Shown: positions 15,960 to 18,659 of the stretch, piece after piece
Numbering within the stretch: the first letter of the stretch is position 1
Layout: each line of letters opens with the position of its first letter
NCBI GenBank assembly: GCA_002435365.1
Contig: DJMM01000035.1
Location: 23,022 to 41,680, forward strand
DNA from: Ignavibacteriales bacterium UBA6490
Lineage (GTDB): Bacteria; Bacteroidota; Ignavibacteria; Ignavibacteriales; Ignavibacteriaceae
Length of the DNA: 18,659 bases
Direction: 5' to 3'
Notes under the pieces: model-generated
The model's database searches: none
What the model saw: only the letters and a program-made list of their open reading frames with translations
Told to the model about the DNA's origin: nothing
Translations under genes and position numbers: made by a program

Positions 15960-16321
15960 TTATATTCCTCGTAAATATAATCGGCAGGATCAAATTTGGT
16001 GGATGCCAGAACCAGCAGCACGGCATCAGGAGAGAAGTTATGCATGGTATGCCAGTCCCTGGTTTCAAGTATAAGGCATTTGCCGGGATGGTCAAGAAGA
16101 AAATCTTCTTTTTTTGTGCCGTCATTATTGCTGACGATACAGCTTCCATGAATGCAGATTGCAGCCTGTACGGTAGTATGATGGCGGTGGCCCCCCCGCA
16201 CAGATTCATCCACACCGTAGATGTAAAACAGTCTTTTAATCTTAAACGGAATTTCATTTTCGATTACCGTTAAGTTTCCTCTTGTCTCTGAAAATGTTTT
16301 TAATCTTATCAGGTGCGCCAT
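15956..16321 (-). CDS. fdtA: WxcM-like dTDP-4-keto-6-deoxyglucose 3,4-ketoisomerase (FdtA/QdtA family)
   Basis: The 121 residues form a single small cupin. FSETRGNLTVIENEIPFKIK is followed by RLFYIYGVDESVRGGHRHH, with the metal-independent catalytic His pair of FdtA-type enzymes in GGHRH (His45, His47). Next come VQAAICIHGSCIVSNNDG, LILETRDWHTMHNFS, and the end block AVLLVLASTKFDPADYIYEEY. This is the WxcM-like family throughout. These enzymes move the keto group from C4 to C3 of dTDP-4-keto-6-deoxyglucose so that an aminotransferase such as the next gene product can act. It is coupled on both sides: its start overlaps the glycosyltransferase stop (TGATG) and its stop overlaps the fdtB start. 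The product could be the galacto (Fuc3N) or gluco (Qui3N) form. Confidence 0.93.
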   Translation of the reverse strand: MAHLIRLKTFSETRGNLTVIENEIPFKIKRLFYIYGVDESVRGGHRHHTTVQAAICIHGSCIVSNNDGTKKEDFLLDHPGKCLILETRDWHTMHNFSPDAVLLVLASTKFDPADYIYEEYK

Positions 16322-17307
16322 CAGGATTCCCGGAATTTATTACTGTCAAAAATATTATACACGCCGGCTATTTTCCTGTAGATAAAAAGCACCGCTGTTT
16401 TCAAGCTTATTTTTACATCCACAGGACCATTCGGATCGAAACTGTTGTCTGTTTTAAGAATTTCTTTTTTTACTTTTTCAAGATACTGAATATAAGGCTT
16501 ATAAAATATATCCAGAACGTTCTGCGTAAGTATACGCCGCCCCAGCTCGATACGCCCGTCCTTAATAAACCGCAGATAATGAAAATGATAGAATATAACC
16601 GGGAACTCTTCACCTGAAGTTATTTCTCTTCCCCATAAAGAATTTTCCCTGTAAAAGAACTCATACTGCTGCACATTCCAGGCGGCAATACCGCCTCCTT
16701 TATGCTGCAGTACATGCACGCCCTCAAAACGGTCGGTCCAGTCATCAAGATAAAGCTGGTCGCCGAATTTTCCATCCTCGTACCTGTTATAGCACCACTC
16801 GATGCATCTGCTTCGCCACCATTTTAAAGCTGTTAAACCTTTTTCATCATTTCTGAATGTTATAAACTGCACACAATATCTGCCGCTTTTAATTTCCTTA
16901 TTGTATTGAGGGGAATAGCGGTGTTCGGTGATCAGGATAGATTTACTGCCCATTTCATTTATCAGAATCTCCGGGGACGAGTAAAAGAACAGGTCTGCAT
17001 CAAGATAAGTGCAGCTTTCCACATTATATTTTTCCAGAACAAAAAGCACAGTTGAGGATGTGGAGGTCCAGCAGTACTCCGCAACGGATCTGGAGGATTT
17101 AACATCAAGCAGCTCGGAATCTTCAAACTCATTAAGCGGAATAATTGTTGCATATTCAAGCTTCATATTTTTAAGGACCCGGAAGGCTGTATCGTCAAAA
17201 GCAAAAATATAAAGATGAAAACTGCCGCAGTGCTGCAGTAGGGAATTATAAAGAGCAATCCCGCGGGAAAGATAGTTCTTATCGAATAATGTGCAGAAAT
17301 TTATCAT
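16321..17307 (-). CDS. GT-A-fold glycosyltransferase (GT8-like)
   Basis: This is a 328-residue soluble transferase. Its N-terminus, MINFCTLFDKNYLSRGIALYNSLLQH, is the 'find and grow' strand and helix of retaining GT-A enzymes. CTYLDADLFFYSSPE carries a DxD motif (Asp103-Ala-Asp105) for the nucleotide-sugar metal. FGDQLYLDDW (about 181-190), HKGGGIAAWN and IFYHFHYLRF follow, as in GT8-like sugar transferases. It has no transmembrane segment and would act on the cytoplasmic face, perhaps transferring the 3-aminosugar made by the two downstream genes to an O-antigen or capsule unit. It is first in the three-gene operon, with a TATATTTG box just upstream. Sugar donor and acceptor are unknown. Confidence 0.75.
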   Translation of the reverse strand: MINFCTLFDKNYLSRGIALYNSLLQHCGSFHLYIFAFDDTAFRVLKNMKLEYATIIPLNEFEDSELLDVKSSRSVAEYCWTSTSSTVLFVLEKYNVESCTYLDADLFFYSSPEILINEMGSKSILITEHRYSPQYNKEIKSGRYCVQFITFRNDEKGLTALKWWRSRCIEWCYNRYEDGKFGDQLYLDDWTDRFEGVHVLQHKGGGIAAWNVQQYEFFYRENSLWGREITSGEEFPVIFYHFHYLRFIKDGRIELGRRILTQNVLDIFYKPYIQYLEKVKKEILKTDNSFDPNGPVDVKISLKTAVLFIYRKIAGVYNIFDSNKFRES

Positions 17308-17326
17308 AAACAGTAATATTAAAGTT

Positions 17327-17334
17327 CAAATATA
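17327..17334 (-). promoter_or_regulatory. TAnnTTTG-like promoter box for the glycosyltransferase-fdtA-fdtB operon
   Basis: The minus strand reads TATATTTG 19 bp upstream of the glycosyltransferase ATG. The longer string TATATTTGAAC is identical to the one ahead of rmlA. It matches the Bacteroidota -7 consensus; no clear -33 element is seen. A short leader of about 12 nt would result. Confidence 0.4.
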
Positions 17335-17505
17335 TGAATTTGAAGTTATTTATTAATACGGGCTGCAGGGAAATGGACTGTTTGTCAGGAATTATCTACT
17401 GTAATGACAGGCTTTAGAATGCAATCGTGTCAATCTGATTTAAAGAGAGGTGAAAGAATTAGGTAAAATTGTTATTGTCTCAAAAATCAATATATACTTT
17501 TAAAT

Positions 17506-17583
17506 ACCTCCCCCCTTCAGAGACGACACCAAGGAAAAATGTTTTTTACCCCTCTCCTTGCAGGAGAGGGGCAGGGGCGAGGT
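17506..17583. repeat. nested inverted-repeat element, copy 1 (78 bp)
   Basis: The outer arms are ACCTCCCCCCT and AGGGGCGAGGT, complementary except at one position. An inner hairpin has a perfect 10-bp stem CCCCTCTCCT / AGGAGAGGGG around a 3-base loop TGC (17549-17571). An asymmetric, non-paired segment lies between the left outer arm and the inner stem (17517-17548), so the element has a direction. The 44 bases at 17503-17546 recur without change at 17631-17674. The 193 bp between the glycosyltransferase operon promoter and this copy (from 17308) hold no gene I can support. Confidence 0.9.
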
Positions 17584-17633
17584 AATAATTGGTAATAAAT
17601 ATTCTACTGTATGTGATTTATTTCAATCTCAAT
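17584..17633. repeat. 50-bp AT-rich spacer of the repeat array, also present at 18596-18645
   Basis: The spacer between copies 1 and 2 starts AATAATTGGTAATAAATATT and ends TGATTTATTTCAATCTCAAT. The same 50 bp with about four substitutions lies after copy 5 and leads into copy 6. The real tandem period is therefore about 128 bp (element plus spacer). Confidence 0.85.
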
Positions 17634-17712
17634 ACCTCCCCCCTTCAGAGACGACACCAAGGAAAAATGTTTTTAACCCCTCTCCTCTCAGGAGAGGGGG
17701 AGGGGGTGAGGT
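17634..17712. repeat. nested inverted-repeat element, copy 2 (79 bp)
   Basis: This copy is nearly identical to copy 1. The inner stem is the same 10 bp (17677-17686 with 17690-17699) with loop CTC instead of TGC. The right outer arm is AGGGGGTGAGGT, one base longer. It begins 128 bp after copy 1, and the right-hand spacer diverges after about eight bases. Confidence 0.9.
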
Positions 17713-17770
17713 AATAATTCTAGCTTAGATTGCTAATCTATTTATAATTCAATTCCAATTATTAATATCT

Positions 17771-17839
17771 AACCACCCTCAGATTTACCACAAAAGAAAA
17801 ATGTATCTAATCTCTCTCTTGCAAAGAGAGAAGTGAGTT
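17771..17839. repeat. nested inverted-repeat element, copy 3 (degenerate)
   Basis: The layout is the same as in copies 1 and 2 but worn. The left arm ACCACCCTCAG is followed by an ACCACAAAAGAAAAATGT segment that matches the asymmetric middle. The inner stem is TCTCTCTT / AAGAGAGA with loop GCA (17813-17831, perfect 8 bp). The right end is GTGAGTTC rather than GTGAGGT. The inner stem changed on both sides together, which keeps pairing. Confidence 0.65.
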
Positions 17840-17889
17840 CGGATTTCCAAACAATATACTATTTTGAGATACTCAATAGTAATCTTAAT

Positions 17890-17967
17890 AACTCACTTCT
17901 TTAAGAATTGTGAATGAATAAATATATCAATTCCCTCTCCTGGGAGTAGAGGGGTGTGAGGTGAGTT
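17890..17967. repeat. nested inverted-repeat element, copy 4 (degenerate, next to the nuclease gene)
   Basis: The left arm is AACTCAC and the right end GTGAGGTGAGTTC, so the outer arms can pair as AACTCAC/GTGAGTT. The inner arms CCCTCT/AGAGGG lie around 17933-17952 with a larger, imperfect loop. It shares the GTGAGTTCGG ending with copy 3, suggesting a subfamily. It ends 10 bp from the stop of the DUF559 gene. Confidence 0.6.
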
Positions 17968-17976
17968 CGGGTTGTT

Positions 17977-18399
17977 TCACTCGATCTGCTTCGATGAAAG
18001 CTGATGAAAGCTTTTTATTGTTGTGAAAGCAGATATCTCCTCGAGAACTGATTGAATATTTGTATTAATCATTTCGTTTTTGAACCTGAGCACAGATAAT
18101 CCCATACTTTCTAATAGTTGTGTTCGTTCCCAATCTTTTTTATATTGAAAATCGTGTATTATACCATCCAATTCGATCACTATGCTTAGCTCATGACAAA
18201 AAAAATCTGCTATGAAGAAAGTGGTATTTCCCCCCAGATCAATAATGAAAGGATGCTGCCTTCGAAACTTATATCCCTTAAATCTCCTGTTTCTTAAATA
18301 CTCCCACAAAATCGCTTCGGATTCAGTGGGATTTTTTCTTAATTCTCTGGAAACATTTTTAGCAATTAATCTAAGTTTATATGAAAGGTAACGACTCAT
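17977..18399 (-). CDS. DUF559 endonuclease-like protein (Vsr/PD-(D/E)XK-related)
   Basis: The likely start is the ATG at 18397-18399, preceded by GGGGAG at about 9 bases. The frame continues to a GTG at 18460-18462, which would add 21 residues. The 140 aa match the DUF559 family: LRKNPTESEAILWEYLRNRRF with helix Glu27, GYKFRRQHPF, FFIADFFCHELSIVIELDG with candidate metal ligands Asp65, Glu76 and Asp78, His82, then WERTQLLESMGLSVLRFKN and a terminal helix. The family is related in fold to the Vsr nick-endonuclease and to other small nucleases, but its biological role is not established. The loop between RRQHPF and the IADF strand is somewhat longer than usual. The gene is isolated, lies against the repeat elements on both sides, and is more AT-rich than the core genes. 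It may be an accessory or mobile gene. Confidence 0.88.
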   Translation of the reverse strand: MSRYLSYKLRLIAKNVSRELRKNPTESEAILWEYLRNRRFKGYKFRRQHPFIIDLGGNTTFFIADFFCHELSIVIELDGIIHDFQYKKDWERTQLLESMGLSVLRFKNEMINTNIQSVLEEISAFTTIKSFHQLSSKQIE

Positions 18400-18499
18400 T
18401 TTACAAATCTCCCCATTATAAATTTCTAAATTACTAATGATAAAATAAGAATATAATTTCACTTAAATTTATTTAAAAAAATAACTTCAAATATTAATG

Positions 18500-18595
18500 A
18501 CTCACCCCTTCAGAATTTTAAAAAGGACGAATGTATTAAATCCCTCTCTTCCTTGGAGAGCCTGCCTTCCGGTAGGCAGGGTGCAGGGGTGAGGT
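18500..18595. repeat. nested inverted-repeat element, copy 5, interrupted by a second palindrome
   Basis: The left arm ACTCACCCCT and right arm AGGGGTGAGGT pair closely, and the CTCTC/GAGAG inner stem is at 18544-18560. Relative to copy 1 this copy carries 20 extra bases (18561-18580) right after GGAGAG. If these are removed, the 3' arm reads GGAGAGGTGCAGGGGTGAGGT in two pieces and aligns with copy 1 at equal length. It lies upstream of the DUF559 gene, beyond its 5' end. Confidence 0.8.
18561..18580. repeat. 20-bp palindrome inserted inside repeat copy 5
   Basis: The sequence CCTGCCTTCCGGTAGGCAGG is a near-perfect palindrome: a 7-bp stem CCTGCCT/AGGCAGG, one T-T mismatch, and a CCGG centre. 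It interrupts the 3' arm of the inner hairpin of copy 5 and recalls the palindrome at 2583-2598. Confidence 0.75.
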
Positions 18596-18659
18596 AATAA
18601 TTGGTAATAAATATTTTCCTGTAAATGATTTATTTCAATCTCAATACCTCACCCCTTCA
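18596..18659. repeat. second copy of the 50-bp spacer and the beginning of repeat copy 6 (cut by the window end)
   Basis: The 50 bases at 18596-18645 repeat the spacer at 17584-17633. From 18646 the sequence ACCTCACCCCTTCA matches the left arm of a further element, here the exact complement of the AGGGGTGAGGT right arm of copy 5. The array therefore continues beyond the window. Confidence 0.85.

Noticed and set aside
17503..17712. A CRISPR array, because of repeated blocks with a spacer
   Set aside because: The repeat units are about 78 bp with nested palindromes, the spacer is itself repeated almost unchanged at 18596-18645, and there are no cas genes.

Overview
The window reads as a stretch of chromosome from a Gram-negative bacterium of the Bacteroidota/Ignavibacteriota (Chlorobi-group) type. 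The evidence is a lipid A gene (lpxA) beside a FabZ-type fragment, weak or absent Shine-Dalgarno sites with A/T-rich starts, TAnnTTTG-like promoter boxes, a two-component-regulator-type propeller protein, a NagZ/serine-hydrolase fusion, and dispersed GC-rich palindromes. The assignment is inferred from gene content; no rRNA or tRNA gene is present.

Left part (1-3735, + strand): the end of a FabZ-type dehydratase, lpxA, a LipM-type octanoyltransferase and panB are tightly packed (lipid A, lipoate and pantothenate/CoA synthesis). A secreted beta-propeller protein follows. The 3736-4038 gap holds a probable decayed gene end and a strong hairpin between convergent genes.

4039-6359 (- strand): trxA, then an overlapping rmlA-rmlC-TPM-domain operon (dTDP-sugar synthesis) read from a divergent promoter region at 6360-6490.

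6491-14883 (+ strand): a peptidoglycan-recycling set made of a BadF-type amino-sugar kinase, an AmpG-like permease with a large non-membrane insertion, a class-C-beta-lactamase-like serine hydrolase, and a NagZ (GH3) enzyme fused to a second, catalytically ruined serine-hydrolase domain. A YciI-like protein, a PspC-domain protein and a sorbosone-dehydrogenase-like propeller protein follow. The likely logic is import of anhydro-muropeptides, removal of GlcNAc, and re-phosphorylation of the amino sugar.

14877-17307 (- strand): a translationally coupled operon of a glycosyltransferase, an FdtA-like 3,4-ketoisomerase and an FdtB-like aminotransferase. It would make a dTDP-3-amino-3,6-dideoxyhexose for a surface glycan, and RmlA at 5487-6359 supplies the upstream dTDP-glucose. 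RmlB, RmlD and an N-acyltransferase are not in the window.

17500-18659: at least six copies, some degenerate, of a nested inverted-repeat element surround a small DUF559 (Vsr-like/PD-(D/E)XK) nuclease gene. One copy carries a clean 20-bp insertion of a second, unrelated palindrome. This repeat-plus-nuclease arrangement is the best candidate here for an undescribed mobile or repeat-maintenance system.
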